Shown piece by piece: positions 34,100 through 47,989 of a stretch of DNA of 64,000 bases. The first letter of the stretch is position 1, and each line of letters begins with the position of its first letter. The DNA is from Sipunculus nudus (lineage: Eukaryota > Annelida > Sipuncula > Golfingiida > Sipunculidae), in the NCBI GenBank assembly GCA_026874595.1, contig CM049311.1, forward strand, positions 77,018,453 through 77,082,452, written 5' to 3'. A model generated the notes under the pieces. The model saw only the letters and a list, made by a program, of their open reading frames with translations. It made no database searches and had not been told where the DNA came from. The position numbers were made by a program, and so were the translations under genes.

Positions 34100-35760
34100 A
34101 TATTTGTTGTTCAAAATAAACTATTCAACTGGGCAGAGGGAAGAACCCTTTGGTATCGGATGGGCCAGGTGGTCGGCCGGGTCTCCTCTTGTCGACACAA
34201 TACAGTCAAGAGGCATTGGCCGTATCTCCTATGCAACGAGTCCACTCGCCCGGGGCACCATGGGAAGGATATGGCGTCCCTGCGTTGACCTGAATGCACT
34301 GGTCAGTGTTTATACAGCAGTCAGTCCTTGTGACCGACATAATTCCGTAACCTCTTTCTGATGTTGGTCGCAATATGCTGGAAGATGCCCAGAGTAAATT
34401 TAGGAATTCCCAAACGATTTATTTCTATGATTTGTACATGAAATGCAGACAGGCTGGAGATTTTTGTAGCCAGAAGAAGGCCTCAGGTGCCGAAAACCAA
34501 GCCTGTTGCCGGATCTGATGTTTATAGACGTTTTATTTGCTTGTATATGCAAGCTTTATAAACGCGGGGTCTCGCCCAAGAGAAAAACCCGCAATGTTGA
34601 TTTTTATAACTCCGTGACCTTGGTCACGCTGGGGAGTTAACGTATGCTATTGTTCTTTGAATGGTAATGATATTGATGCGGAAAAAAAGCAAGAAGAAGT
34701 GGAAGGCCGTCACTCTTGCTAACCCGAAGCAGTCGATAACTATCATGGGGCAGCAGGAGTGTCTTGGCTGGAAAAGAAACCATGCCAGAGAGGTCAAGTG
34801 AATGGGGGAACACGGTGTTAAGTTATATTGAAGGGCCATATGGGCTTTCTATTGAGTAAGGTGTCTCAAGAAGGCATCTACTCTCAGATCTAAGGCTGGC
34901 TTCCCCAGCCCAAGCAGCAGGGTGGTACGGCGGCACAAGTTGGCTTATTCGCTAATAATACCCAGCTATGCTGAGAACGCCGGTGCCCGCCGTCTGTATC
35001 ATGGACAGACCTTTTTCTAGGACAGGAGGTCTGACTGGGTGGTAAGGCCACGGGGTCACTGCAAAGGGGCCGGCCCTCAGTCACAGATTGTTGCAAGCCG
35101 GCTGGGCAGCAGTCGGTAGTCGGGCTTTGCTTCTAAGCTTGAGGCCAAGCCACAGATCACTCGGTGGTCACGTATATCTGTTATCCCAGTCTCCCTTGGG
35201 TCTGCTTAATACGCAAGTCGAACTTCCCGGCGACTCAGTGCAGAAAGGGTGCCGCAGATCAGACAGTCTTCTCGGAGCTTCTAGCGATGCTGCAACAGTC
35301 CTGCAGCATTGACCTGGTTGTTACATGGACTGGCCCTATCATGTGGTCAGTCCGACATGTCACTCTGTACAGTTCATAGGCTGTCAGACCGGCCCGTCAG
35401 ACTGACCTAGATTTAGTCTAAGGTCTTCTAGTGCCATTCCTGGGGCCAGCACAGGCCAGACGGCAGACAGGCGGGCTCACAAATTATGAAAATTAGTCCC
35501 AATACATAGAAAGAAGACCATATGAAGTCCTCAGCTAAATCCAGTCTAAGCGACTTCTCTTCTTACCTGTAAGATTACAGGTAGGGCCAATGTAGCTATT
35601 AAGGGTGGCCGGAGCCGACAGACAGTTAATTGGGAGCCGCTCGGCCGTGGACAGTCTGTAGTATTATGCTAAGTGACGGCGGCAGTGCTAGGCGATCGCT
35701 GGTCTAGCATGGTCTGTTGTATACTGAATCATATGCTCTCCATGTACGTCATAGCTGAAT
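34100..35760. other. GC-richer segment of unknown nature
   Basis: Clearly richer in G, C and CpG than its surroundings, with overlapping open frames of 60-85 codons on both strands, none recognisable. A small perfect hairpin with arms TACCTGTAA and TTACAGGTA lies at 35564-35583. It could be an unmethylated or conserved regulatory region, or an old insertion. There is no evidence to choose. Confidence 0.45.
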
Positions 35761-38700
35761 GGTAAAAGGGAATTTTCACGATAGATGTGTTAAATACAGA
35801 TATATTACCATAATGAACATAAGGATGGTCTAGAAAGCTTTGTACAGGAGATGTTTTGCTCCCAGGGATGGCCCCACTGCCACAGGTTTATGGCGGTCAG
35901 TAGGATAATGCGGAAGACGCTGCTTTGCAGTCTCGCACTTTCTCATATAAGCCATATTATGCTCAACACGGTTGTTTTAACGATGCAATTTCTTCGTATG
36001 AAGGGGTAATGACGTAGTTATTGGCATATTTGAATCGATTAACAGTTCCGGAGCTGAAGCATTATATACTAGATAAATGTGTATGCATTAATATAACCTA
36101 TGGCTTTGGTAATGTCAGCGAAAATTTACGTCTGACATTTCTTTACAACATCCATGTATAACATACGGGTGTATAATATATGTCACAGATGAGACTGAAA
36201 TCCATACGGATTTTAAAGTCAGATAGACAAGATGGTGATTCCGCTTGGGCGAGATTGCATATAGACCAATTTGAAACCCTCCGGATCTACCGGTATAAGT
36301 CGATTTCTTTGTTAACCACAAGAACTTCTCGTCATATGTGACAGCTAGGGTCCAAGACAATTGCCCAAGTCTTTGTGCAAGGTTCATAGACCTGAGGAAA
36401 TTATGTTGATATACCCAGCTAGGACTCCTGATTCAATTATTCAATTCCTGGAATCGGAGCAGATGTTCCCGAGTTCATAAATATAAACTATTAGAGTGAT
36501 CAGTCATATATCAAACCATGGGTCGACCATGCAGGGATATTAAAACTGTACATACACTATTAACACAAGAGTACAAAAAAATCATCACCTTATGCATACC
36601 TATACCAATGAATAAGTGAAGTTACCTCTGTGGATAACACAGATAAAACGGCTAGAATTACAATACATTAATTAAACTAATAAAAAGCTAAACCTACATT
36701 TGTTATAAGAACATATAGTAGCAAAAGCATTTCTTTAAATAACCATATAAAATTCGAGTATACCGGTTACCTAGAAACTGTGGAATGAATCTTACGATTA
36801 AACTCAAGGTATATAAAGCATTGCCTTTTAAATCAGACCAAGAACATTATGTTGCTTTTATACTGGACATGCAAAATCTTATTATATTCATTTCAAATCT
36901 TATATCGATCACTAAAACTCTTATACTTATCATTCAAAATCTTTTGTGATGATTCGAAATCTAATATTGATCAGGCAAAATCTTATATTGAACATTCAAT
37001 CTTACATGGAGCATTCACTTTAGGCAGTTCAAACACACCAAATATTATTTTGGCTTAGAACGTATATACTATACTCAAGGCCTGTCGACTTGCTGTTTGA
37101 TCAGATGGAACCTCAGACCTGGTCTCCCCCGACGTCTCGCATACCGTCTGTTTCTTCTCACTGTTCTTTTATAATCAAAATCAGGTTTATTAAGTGAAAC
37201 AATTTTAATTACAGTCGAATCAGCAACTTTTAACATAGAAAAAATATTAGTTAAGTGGTTAGAGTCTTTAGCAATGTACAACTTTACTACATGTATACGT
37301 TAATTTATCTTTTATCTGAATTCATGCAAATGGTTTTACTGTAAGTTAAATTTAATAATCTATTTTTCTATTATTTAAACTCTGAATATTATACGTACTA
37401 ATTGTATAAGTATAAATTTATTTCTGTTCGAGTCTTTTGTCAAGCATTTAATGAACAACAAAACTCATGTATATTTTATATCATATTTTTTTGTTATAGA
37501 ATTCATTTTATACGGTGTTTAACGGGTAGACATATATAACCTCCAGTTATTCCAAAAATTGGCCATTTGGGCATAAATTCCGACCTTTAATGTTATACTC
37601 AATTTCCTATCTTAGTTTATATCTTAATGTACAGAAAACATAATTATTAACGGTATTGTTGGAAATACTATAGTATGTGTTCGAACTGATTTTTTGGGGT
37701 CATAATTGCCAAATTTTAAATAAATGACCGTTTATTTCCGTGACGGGTATTGTACAATTGAGTTCGACAACCCGACATTGAGTCAGCTAAGACCTGAATC
37801 GGAATAAATGTAAACGTTTTATGAATTCAAATTGAATTGACTTGAAAACAAAACTGGAATGAAGTGGTATTTGAATTGAATCCCATAGATGTATTCATAT
37901 AAGTGTGATTTTTTTCAAATTATACATATAGTATCACTTGTCAGTTGAAGTAGTTGGTACATCTTGTGGATCAGCTGCACTGGCAGTGTTGGAAGGCGAT
38001 ATACAAAATTAATTACAGGGATTCCTGTAACAGCAGTCTTTACCAAAATGAAATGTATAAACTATAAGAAATCCCTAAAGCATGTCGCAAGGAAAAGTGT
38101 GAGCGGTTGAAACCCTGCTTAATCTGTCTGATTGGATTTTTTGCAACCTGTTTGAATTTCCTACTCAATTTGAATTGAATAAAAATTGATTGATCTGATT
38201 AGGAATTGATATAATGTTCTCACACACTTTGAATTGAATTGAACTGGAATTGAAGTTTCATCAAAATGCTTGAATTTGAACTGCATTGGAATTGAAAAAT
38301 CTTAATTGACACCACGTATGCTGAGAGTATTTCCCTAGAGCTGTGTTGCATTGACATAATGGCAGGTTTATGTCATTAGGCAGGAAATATTGTGCTGCCC
38401 TGAAAAATGTTGTGAAGCAAATATGGAAAAAAAAGAAACTAACTGGACATCCGAGAAGCTAACTGGACATCCACTTCAAATTTAAACTGAGGATATTCAT
38501 GAAAGATGTATATATGTATGAAAGAAAAACCTGACAGTCTGTGATATGCTTAGAAATTTTCTTTTATACGAAATCGTATACATATTTGTCTACCATTTGT
38601 AGTGCAAGTTATATATTAAATGAATTTATAAAAATCACTTGCTTGATAAGGAACGGTCGCATTAGTGCGGTTTTCTTGTGGAAGTAAATCATTTTATTTA

Positions 38701-39460
38701 TATTGTATATTCTACTTGGATTTCTTTATTTGGTTTCTTGTGCAAATGAAATTAATATTCGCCGGTTTTATCTGATTTCCAAATAAAAAAATTTAAGAAT
38801 TACTTCCCGTATATTGTTTCTTTTTCACATATGATCTGCGCTTTGTTGGCAATATATTTAAAGCGACATTGAGCAGGAATAGGACGGATGAATTGTAGAT
38901 TTTTCTGTCCTTTTATAAATATTTAAAGAAAAATTGCTCATCTTCTCACTAAATTCATCCCTATCATCCTCCATATTTTTTCATTAACGTCTTCTACGCC
39001 TAACTCTTCATTATGATTCTATTTAAAAATTTAATTTTTATGCACGATTTCAGGGAAAGAAATAAACCACACAATGAAAGTTTAATATGAAACATTGTGC
39101 ATCAGGTATGGTACATTTTAGATCAGAATTTGTAATATTATAAGATGTTGTATGAATTGCTCAAAAGTATATTGTCATGTTTGAATATTCAATCTTACGT
39201 GCTGTTAATTTGGACTTGTGATCTCTAGAAAGAAATTTTACCTAAATAGGTAATAATTGTATATACGGTAACATAAGTACACAATGTTAAAAAAGGACAC
39301 ACTGTCCTCCGCTGCATGCGTTGAGTTTGTAAAATTATCTTGAAAGGCATTATTACCATTTTTGGGTACCTTACATAAATTTAACTGAAAATGTCTTATA
39401 TTATTTTTTTTAAAATTATTTAACCATTTATATACAATATATAGATATATTGAGTTATAT

Positions 39461-39465
<5 letters not shown>
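35761..39465. other. AT-rich non-coding stretch
   Basis: No exon recognised. A 90-codon minus-strand frame at 36115-36387 has a faintly protein-like composition but no family I can name. The GAATT-rich zone is listed separately. Confidence 0.5.
37791..38311. repeat. Diffuse TTGAATTGAA-rich low-complexity zone
   Basis: Many imperfect copies of TTGAATTGAA and GGAATTGAA in two clusters, near 37825-37890 and 38150-38300. It looks like a decayed pentamer/decamer satellite. No coding content was seen. Confidence 0.6.

Positions 39466-39536
<71 letters not shown>
39466..39536. repeat. (TA)n microsatellite
   Basis: Uninterrupted TA run of about 71 bp. It produces long tyrosine/isoleucine minus-strand frames. 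Confidence 0.98.
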
Positions 39537-39538
<2 letters not shown>

Positions 39539-39848
39539 GTGGCATATATGAACAGATAGACAGTCGAGAAAAGAAACATTTCCTAAATAGTTGGACTGTT
39601 TGATATAACCAAACATATATAGTTGTGTAAATACGTTTACTGCTATGGGCCATAAAAATGTGAACTTTACAACATACAATGCCGTTTGTTAATATCAATA
39701 TCACTGCCGTGATATTAAATTTGAGAAAAGTTTAGACTAACAGAGTATTCTTCAGGGAAAAAACTCCTCGGAAATTACCGCTAAAACCGAGTCCGTTCCC
39801 CTTAATTAGGTGATGTTCTAGCTCTTACAGTATCTGCCTTTTTTTTTT

Positions 39849-39897
39849 GGGGGGGGGGGGGTTATTTTATGGAGGGGCGGGGGCGGGGGGGGGGGGG
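39849..39897 (+). repeat. G-rich tract with quadruplex potential
   Basis: A T-run passes into a 13-G run, a short spacer, then GGGGCGGGGGC and a second 13-G run. Four or more G-blocks lie within 50 bp, the classical pattern for an intramolecular G-quadruplex. Confidence 0.85.
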
Positions 39898-42800
39898 ATT
39901 AAAGAAATACCAAGCTCTGTGTTATTTTGCCCGTGTTAATAACTTTTTTTTGGATTTAATACTTGGCTAGGACTCAAAATACTTCGTATTTGGTACACGG
40001 AAATTAAAGATGTGATAAATTGCATAATATGAAAAAAGACTTTCAATGTACCTGAGTCCTTCAGAGAACCACCCACTTAACATTTTATCCTTATCAGATT
40101 AACTGACGGTTTAAATTTGATGACTACTGAATGCTAGAGCTAGCAGGCTGGTCGACACCCTTAATGTCATTTAAAAATGACATCGAGAATTAATACAATT
40201 ACAGCTGAAACACATTTATTCCAAAGCAAAAATTACAGGCCCAGTTTCATCTAAAGAAATAAAGTGAATCCTACATTTATTATTAAATCCTTCAGTGTTT
40301 ATATTGTATTGCAGTTTGTTGTTTTATTATATACATTTAAGATGCTTATATATAACGCCTTTTTTGTATGTATCCTTGGATACTTCCCATTGATTTAAAA
40401 AATACCCATTTTGGGGATAAATTTCAGTCAGAGCTCAAGAAATCAATATTCCTTTTGTTATATACGCATGCAAAATTTTTCAAATTAATATTTCCTTACT
40501 TCTGTAACGTGAAAGGATCGAATTATAATTGAAAAATAATCATAATGTAAAAAATATTTAGGTATTTCGGTGAATAATAAAGAAAAACGAAATACAGAAA
40601 AAATGCATAAGTTCATGGTTCTTATAATTGTTTGATGTTACAGAAACACGTCTTTGTGCGTGTAGGTTGCTTCTTCGAGGAATATATACGATTCAGAAAT
40701 AAAACCCAAATAAATAAATTACTGAATTCATAGATGAATTAGGAAATGTCTGTTAAGAGGTGTGTGTTTGTCAGAGTATGTTGAGAATAGATATAGGTTT
40801 CATATCATATCAAAGGTCTATCAAGGCCACCTAACATGCGGTTATAAAGTATGATTCGTGACATTAAATTGAGCTGGCGTCACATGGTTTTAAAATTCCC
40901 GAAATAAGCGAATATGCGCCTGTTATATAGGTTGTATCCTAACCTCTGACAAAGGTCTGGGTACCTATATGGTATCTCAGGACACTTTTATGATCGGATG
41001 GGGGCGCCGATTTCCAAGGTCACTTGATTTGTCATTTAGGCCGCCGTCATGACCCCAGCTAGCCCCGGTTTCCTCCTGTGTTCGGACAGCAGGGGTAAAG
41101 ATACTGAAAAGATGCTGTTCCACTCCCTCCGAACCAGCTGTCCGCTCCCCTAATAGATTACCTGTGTGTCACCAAGACTCATGTTGGTACAAAGTTCACG
41201 CAGTCGGTGTAAGCTCCAGTGTGATGTCCAGCTGCTTTCGGCTCTCCTCGGGAACGTTGCGCATGGCTGCTCTGGTTTGGGTAGGGCATGTTTAGGGGGT
41301 ATAAACGCACCCTGAGGGGTGACAGGTGGAGTTGGCTCAGATATGGGGGAGGGTCTACCCTATCCAGCATACCCTGGTTCCTTTACCCTTCCCATGCGCA
41401 TGTGGACCGGAAAAACATAACGGAAGTGAGTGGACGGACACAGGTTGACGGCCATTAATACTTAATGTATTTGCTTATTGAAAGGTAGGGCCATATGCCG
41501 AATGGTCGTATCTGCAATCTTGCGGATAGAGAATGCCCTCTGTATACTAAAGGGTCATTTATAAGTTAACAGAGTTCGATCTGAGGCGAGAGCCGTGGGC
41601 CAAAAACAATTTATCGCACATAAACGAGAGAGTTATTGTGCCGAATAGATGAATGGCTTTACAATGTCGTTCCGCAGTATTCAGAAGGCAGAGATGAGCT
41701 GTATATCCAGACAGATGTGTTTGATTTATTTGCACTTTTATGTACATCAATGTACATAGGAACACGATTATGTACACGATTTACGTTCATTTCAAAACGA
41801 GAAATGTTGTATAAAAGGACGATCGCATAACATAGGCGTTATTCGACGGTGTATATCAAGCGACTTAGCAGTCCAAATCAAGCGTGTAAATTTACATTAC
41901 CAGTCTTTATGTCAAGCAATATTTTGTTTCCCATGTTATCGGAACTTTTAGTTTGCATTAAATCTTTGAAAATATTTTTATTTGTAGATTATTCAATGGG
42001 CATGCAGTGTAAAATACGCGATAGTAGAGGCAGAACATCCTTTTTCATTCACACCTTCTCCAAAATGTACTTTACTGGCTAGGTATCTGAAATCTTAGTA
42101 TGGTAAATCAGTTTGTATGACATATAAAAATTGAAGGCTACATATAGGGAAATGTCAGTAAACTTGTGACTTTATGTTATACAAAAAAAAAGACTCATAC
42201 ACATCGACTGTTAGGAGTGACGCATTACATCAGTTAAAATAAAATCATAAGGATTTAGTTTACCTTATTATATATGCAATTTGATGAATGGTTTTGCGTG
42301 TCTTTCTAAATTAGTATAATAAAAAGTGAAAACAAGTGGAAGAATTAGTACCGTAGTTAAAGTATAATTTTAATTTACCCTGAAACCAGAGCTACCGGTA
42401 TATCACGTTAACATAATATAAATGTGTTTAAACACATACACACATTTACGTACACAAAATAGAATATGCAGCGCTAGTCTGCATTTTCTAATTTTATGTC
42501 ACAGGGATGTGCGCCATGTTTTAAATCAGAACCGAACAATCACGGCAGGTCTACTTGCTGCGTCTGTAAATTGACCATTCTGCCCCTCGGCTACAGACGG
42601 GGACGGCCAACAGTCACCACACACCCAGGCTACATCCGCGGGGATGCTGTTGTCATGGCGACACAAAATTTATTTTCATGGCCCCTGTCATGCGGTCTAT
42701 AGACAGGCGAACACTGGTCGAGGGTGTTCTGAAGGTCGGCCCACTGAATCTCACGCAAACATGTGACCACACAGGGACTAAGTGATATTTTATGTGCTTT

Positions 42801-43550
42801 TATGATACGGCAGTTCATATATCATGGACATGAGTATGAATACAAATAATAAATTATGTTAATCATAATCATGTATTTTTAAAATAAATGATTATATATA
42901 TATACATATATATAAAAATATATATATAAACATTATTTAATAATATTTTAAACCCCTATGGATTTATAGCATATTTTTGAAATAAGTCTAAATACGCGAT
43001 ATTTATTAATACTATATATGTCAAGTTTTCGTGGCAAAACCATGGTTACTGAAAATATGTAACCTTAAAAAAATTATTTTGTCTGATCTTTACGCATTAA
43101 ACTTCTCTTTTATTTTATAACTTAAAAAAATAAACAATTTACAACAGCTTACACATTTTGTAAAGTCTTAAGTAATGTCTCATTTCAATTCGCTGTATTT
43201 CATTGCTTCCAGCATGCATGCGACTAAATTCCCCAAATATTGAACCATTACAATAAAATATCCAGACATGGTGGCTGTCCTTGTAACGTAGACACATAAA
43301 CATGGTGTAGATCACCATAGATACCCCAATCAGTAATCAGTGACCCCAAAGAAAAAATAACGAACACGCAGAACTGTGTTATACAACTGTAACTTCCCAG
43401 TTGTGTTTTCGCACATATTCCACATTAAATCCAACGCTTGTATTTCATTGGAGTGTTTAAATGGCATGGGCTGCTAAATTTAATCTCACGCGAAAGACAG
43501 AGCACTATATATGTATTTTTACTCTTTTGATTGCCAATATTTCACTTGCA
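39898..43550. other. Non-coding stretch with a GC-richer island at 41.03-41.42 kb
   Basis: Mostly AT-rich. The segments 41030-41420 and 42520-42830 are GC-richer but contain only short, unrecognisable open frames. A short TA-rich stretch lies at 42894-42932. Confidence 0.5.
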
Positions 43551-43973
43551 AAAATATATCTCCAATTGAAGTCTATTAATTTTCTGGTATCAATTATAAA
43601 CAGATGTCATGTTTATACGTAAAGTGTTTTGGTGTCATGTTTATAACTTGATTACGGTAATCATTAAAGTAATATACAAATTGTTAAATGTAGTCAGGTA
43701 GTCATGTCTTCCTGTTTAATTGTGTGTAAAATATATCTCCATTTAAAGTCTATTATAAGTATCAATTATAAACAGATGTCATGTTTAATATAATGTAATT
43801 TGTATAAGAAAGGGGAAAAACAACGAAACAAATGAAAGTTAAGGGATTTCAGTTTAGATCTTATTCGTAAAGTGTTTTGGTGTCATACTTATTACTTGAA
43901 TACGATAATCATTAAAGTAATATACAAATTATTAAATGTGTTCAGGTAGTCATGTTTCCTGTTTAATTGTGTT
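43551..43973 (+). repeat. Tandem duplication of about 170 bp, second copy with an insertion
   Basis: Copy one (43551-43726) and copy two (43728-43973) share AAAATATATCTCCA, a TATCAATTATAAACAGATGT segment, a GTAAAGTGTTTTGGTGTCAT segment and a TAGTCATGT segment. Copy two has about 75 extra bases between ATGTCATGTTTA and GTAAAGTG, at roughly 43792-43868, or copy one lost them. No coding content was seen. Confidence 0.9.
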
Positions 43974-44751
43974 CTTATCAAGCTTTCATTCATATGGATG
44001 TTTTATATTTTTTATACAATGGACAGGATCATATCGGTACAAGAAATTTGTAAGTTTATTTATTTATTCAGCAACTATCATCTGTTTTCCTTTTAATCTG
44101 ATGGCACGCCTGCTCTCAGTTACGTATTAGGTACAGAATTTAACTTTAATAATACTGAATTTTAACTTGATGTTTAATTTGACTAAATATGTGCAACTTG
44201 AATAATTTTTTTTTTTTTCGTAAACAGACTGAAAAAGAATACTGAAAACACAAACACGCTTGAAATACAGGATAAAGATTTAAGTCACATCTGAAGCATG
44301 ACTGAGGCAATGTATATTTGTGGTTAAAGCCTATGATTACTGTTTCGTTATAGAGTGATAATGTAGCCAGCTTGGCTTTAACGGTTCTCGTCCAATGTTA
44401 AAAGAACTTCAGTGCCTTAAGATTATATCAATGAAACTGATCGACCAAAGGCAACAACATTTTGAAAGATTTTATTATAGAGTGGATCAGCCATTGTCAT
44501 GTATATAGTTACTTTCATCCTGATTTTAAAAGTGCCAATATAGCACACTCAGATGATCAGAATCAATCGGGGACTAATTTATAGTAATTATATAAATAGG
44601 CTAAAAACTAAAGATTTAGGAATACCCCTTGTGTCAAATTCTCTGATTCCCAAGACTGAGTGAAGTTTTAAATGGAAAACAAATTAAAAAGCCGCTAATT
44701 ATAACAGTAGAAAATACATCAATGTAATTAAAACCAAGTATTTATATATCA

Positions 44752-44795
<44 letters not shown>

Positions 44796-45106
44796 TTTAA
44801 TATATTATTTTCTTTCTATGATGTATTAGTACACATATTTCCAAAGAGTCAAGGATGGGTTTTGAAAAAATTATAAGAGAGGTCTAATTAATTCATTAGG
44901 TTCTAAGATAGGTAACTGATAGCTAGCTGCAATATGACTGGCGCTTTAAATTTAAATGGCGATTCATTTGAACGTAGCTTAAGATAAACTATATAAACTA
45001 TAGGTAAAAATATTTTTCCATAAAACTAGCTGAAGTTCTTTCTTGAAATTCAGGCTAAACCTACATATAAATACATAAACACATATATATACATATTATG
45101 TATGTG

Positions 45107-45108
<2 letters not shown>
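43974..45108. other. AT-rich non-coding stretch
   Basis: Nothing recognised beyond the trinucleotide repeat listed separately. Confidence 0.55.
44752..44798. repeat. (TTA)n microsatellite
   Basis: About fifteen ATT units with one TTT interruption. Confidence 0.95.

Positions 45109-45182
<74 letters not shown>
45109..45182. repeat. (TA)n microsatellite
   Basis: Uninterrupted TA run of about 74 bp, the longest pure TA run in the window. Confidence 0.98.
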
Positions 45183-45184
<2 letters not shown>

Positions 45185-46048
45185 TGTAAGGCATGACAAA
45201 AAACAATAAGAACCAACTGATATAAAGGGGAGTAAACCTTAGGCCTAACATGTTCTCAAGATATATATTAATCAACAGATAACCATTTATAATTCTGAAA
45301 AGCTAAAAGTAGGTTGTAATATATATATTGACATAAGCACACTGCCGGCAGTGAATGATTTGGCGAAGCACCCTCGCATCATCCAATCCTGCTGTTGGTT
45401 AATGTACATTAATTATATATGAGGAGACAGCTGCTCAAAAATCCCTCTGGTGCCAAAACCGCTGGTTCTTTTCCCGATTAGGAAAAAAACTAAACCTCAA
45501 TATATACCTGAAGATTGTGGAACCAGTATACGGACAACGTCACTTCCTGAGTGAGGTACAGTATGCTTGAGGTTACATATGTAAATACATGGTTTTACTG
45601 AAACATCATGGGATAATAACATATACAGTAGAATCTGTCTGATGTGATCACCCATGATAGACTGATTGCAAGTCGAAAATAAACCACTGTACATGCATAA
45701 GAAACCTTGGTAGGATCGTTTTTTAGTCAAATATTTTAAGACTAAAAAAGTGATTACTAGTTCAGGATCGTGCATGTTTATAATATTGTACAAATGAAGT
45801 TTAAGCTTACATCCATTTTACGCACACATCTACTTTAATGATGAAAAATGTTTAAATAGATGTATCTATGTCACAGAGCCATGGTAAGAACATTAGAAGT
45901 CAGAAAGGATTGACTGGTCCTAATTATCGTATACGTCATGTTTGGTTTCTCCCTTAATATCTAGGTTTCAGTTTTGCCGTAAAAATAAACGATAAGTTTT
46001 CTGTAACATACAGCTTTCAGATGGGTACGATACTCTGTTTGCGTTGTT

Positions 46049-46052
<4 letters not shown>
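45183..46052. other. Non-coding stretch
   Basis: AT-rich, with a more balanced segment at 45335-45480. Nothing recognised. Confidence 0.5.

Positions 46053-46116
<64 letters not shown>
46053..46116. repeat. (TA)n microsatellite
   Basis: TA run of about 64 bp ending 31 bp before a repeat-family head. Confidence 0.97.
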
Positions 46117-46120
<4 letters not shown>

Positions 46121-46146
46121 CAGTGACTTCACGACAATACCTTTTT

Positions 46147-47780
46147 AGCTCAGCTGTCTGAAAGTCAAGAGAGGTATAGGAATGGCACTTTGTCCGGCCG
46201 ACCGTTAGCAGGGCACAAATCGTAACCGCTAATACTAGAAACTTGTGACTGAATATCCTGATTGGTTTATAAAAAATCTCCTTGTAAATAGGAAATTATA
46301 GGTCACTGCGACCTATATCACCCGAGATATGCGCAAGTAACCCCTCCCCCCGAGAATAATTAAAATTTTTATTCAAAACCTTCAGAATCTTGATAATTAA
46401 TGCATGGATTGCCATGGATATCACCTTGGATATTGACCCTGACTATTTTTGTCTATTACCAAAAACTGGTGGCGCCACCTGTATTTTTTTAACTTTAACG
46501 ATTTTATTCTGTTTTTGAGACCATCAAATGACAGCAGTTATGTCAGTTTCTCAGCTGTGCTTTCATCCAGTGTCATAAACCCATGATTGATTGATTTCTT
46601 CAGTTCCAAAGACTGGTGGCGCCATCTGTATTTTTTTTCTATTTTTCATGCATTTTTTTTCCTTTTTTTGAGACTGTCAGATTGTATTGATACTATCAGA
46701 TTAGCAGCTGTGGTTTCATCCGTGTCCTGAAACCTTGCTTGAATAAGCAAATTCCCTATATTAATCACCCTGTCCCTCCGTTCATCTGTATCTTGATGAT
46801 AATTCAAGTTTTGATTGACATATGGATTTCAAACTTGACTTATTTTTGGCCCATCTCTGACACTAGAACTCTATAGGTTTTGGGGTCATATAGTTAAAGG
46901 TCAAGGTCACAGGAGCCTTATTTAGAAAGATTATGGCTGCATAATAAGCCTAACTTTTCATCTCAAACCTTCCATCTTGCACATATAGCTTACCTGTCTC
47001 TAGGGGAAGAGCCTGATTGATTTTAGGGTCATAAGGTCAAAGGTCAAGATCACAGGGTCATCTGTCCACATATTTGTGTCCGGATGATAACTCCAGTTTA
47101 TATTGAAATATGGATTTCAAACATGAGTTTTATATGGCCCACACAAAAACTCTTGACTTTAGGTTCATGACGGCAAAGGGCAAGGTCAGAGGACCCGCTT
47201 CTTTAAGAAGATTGTGGATGTATTTCAAGCCAAACTTTCCATCCCAAACCATTCATCTTCTAGATATTGCTCACCTGCCAATAGTGGAAGTAACTTTTGG
47301 ATTTTGGGGTCACAAGGTCAAAGGTCAAGGTCACGTGGGTCATCTATCCACATACTAGTTTCCAGATGATAACAGCAGTTTGGATTGAAATATTAGTTTC
47401 AAACATTAGTAATATATGGCCCACCTCTAACACAAGAACTCTTTTGACTTTTGGGCCATAAGATCAAAGGTCACATGGTCCACAACTTTAGAAAAATTGT
47501 GGAATCATTTTAAGCCAAACTTTTCATCCAAACCTTCTCGTCTTCCTCATGTGGCGCACTTGTTAATAGGGAAAGTTTCCTTTTGCTTTTTGGGTCACTA
47601 GGTCAAAGGTGAAGGTCACAGAACCCATCTATACACAAATTAGTTTAAGGATGATAACTCCAGTTTGGGTAGACAGGTTGGCTTCAAACTGATCACAGGA
47701 CCCATATTTTGAAAAAGCTCGTAAGCATATCCTTACAGACAAATTCAGCTGAGCGTCGAGACACATGCGTCCCTAGTTTT
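46147..47780 (+). mobile_element. Modular repeat with an internal array of AGGTCA-bearing units (copy 1, 1.63 kb)
   Basis: The head resembles AGCTCAGCTGTCTGAAAGTC and a GTCCGGCC-like stretch; the tail is CAGCTGAGCGTCGAGACACA. Between them about six units of 135-147 bp each contain a GGGTCA-AAGGTCAAAGGTCAAGG-like core, at about 46895, 47034, 47175, 47315, 47463 and 47610. The core at 47315-47333 is intact. The units also share CCCATCTNTCCACA and GATGATAACNCCAGTTT segments. No open frame of note is present. Family unknown, non-autonomous. Confidence 0.82.
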
Positions 47781-47821
47781 GATGATATACCTAGCATGAG
47801 GTCTGGTACTGACTACTAAAT

Positions 47822-47822
47822 G

Positions 47823-47909
<87 letters not shown>
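47822..47909. repeat. Compound (TG)n(GA)n microsatellite
   Basis: About 24 bp of TG repeat pass directly into about 64 bp of GA repeat, lying between two copies of the same repeat family. Confidence 0.97.
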
Positions 47910-47911
<2 letters not shown>

Positions 47912-47989
47912 TACCTGTCTTTAACCTGCTATAGATCAGTGAGGAAAGGCCAGGTGCAGTATTCTTAAATTTTACAAGGCTTAATTTTT

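Noticed and set aside
36115-36387. 90-codon minus-strand frame with a faintly protein-like composition
   Set aside because: No domain or family could be named and no splice sites bracket it.
39238-39704. Long minus-strand frames with runs of tyrosine and isoleucine
   Set aside because: They are produced by the TA microsatellite at 39466-39536.
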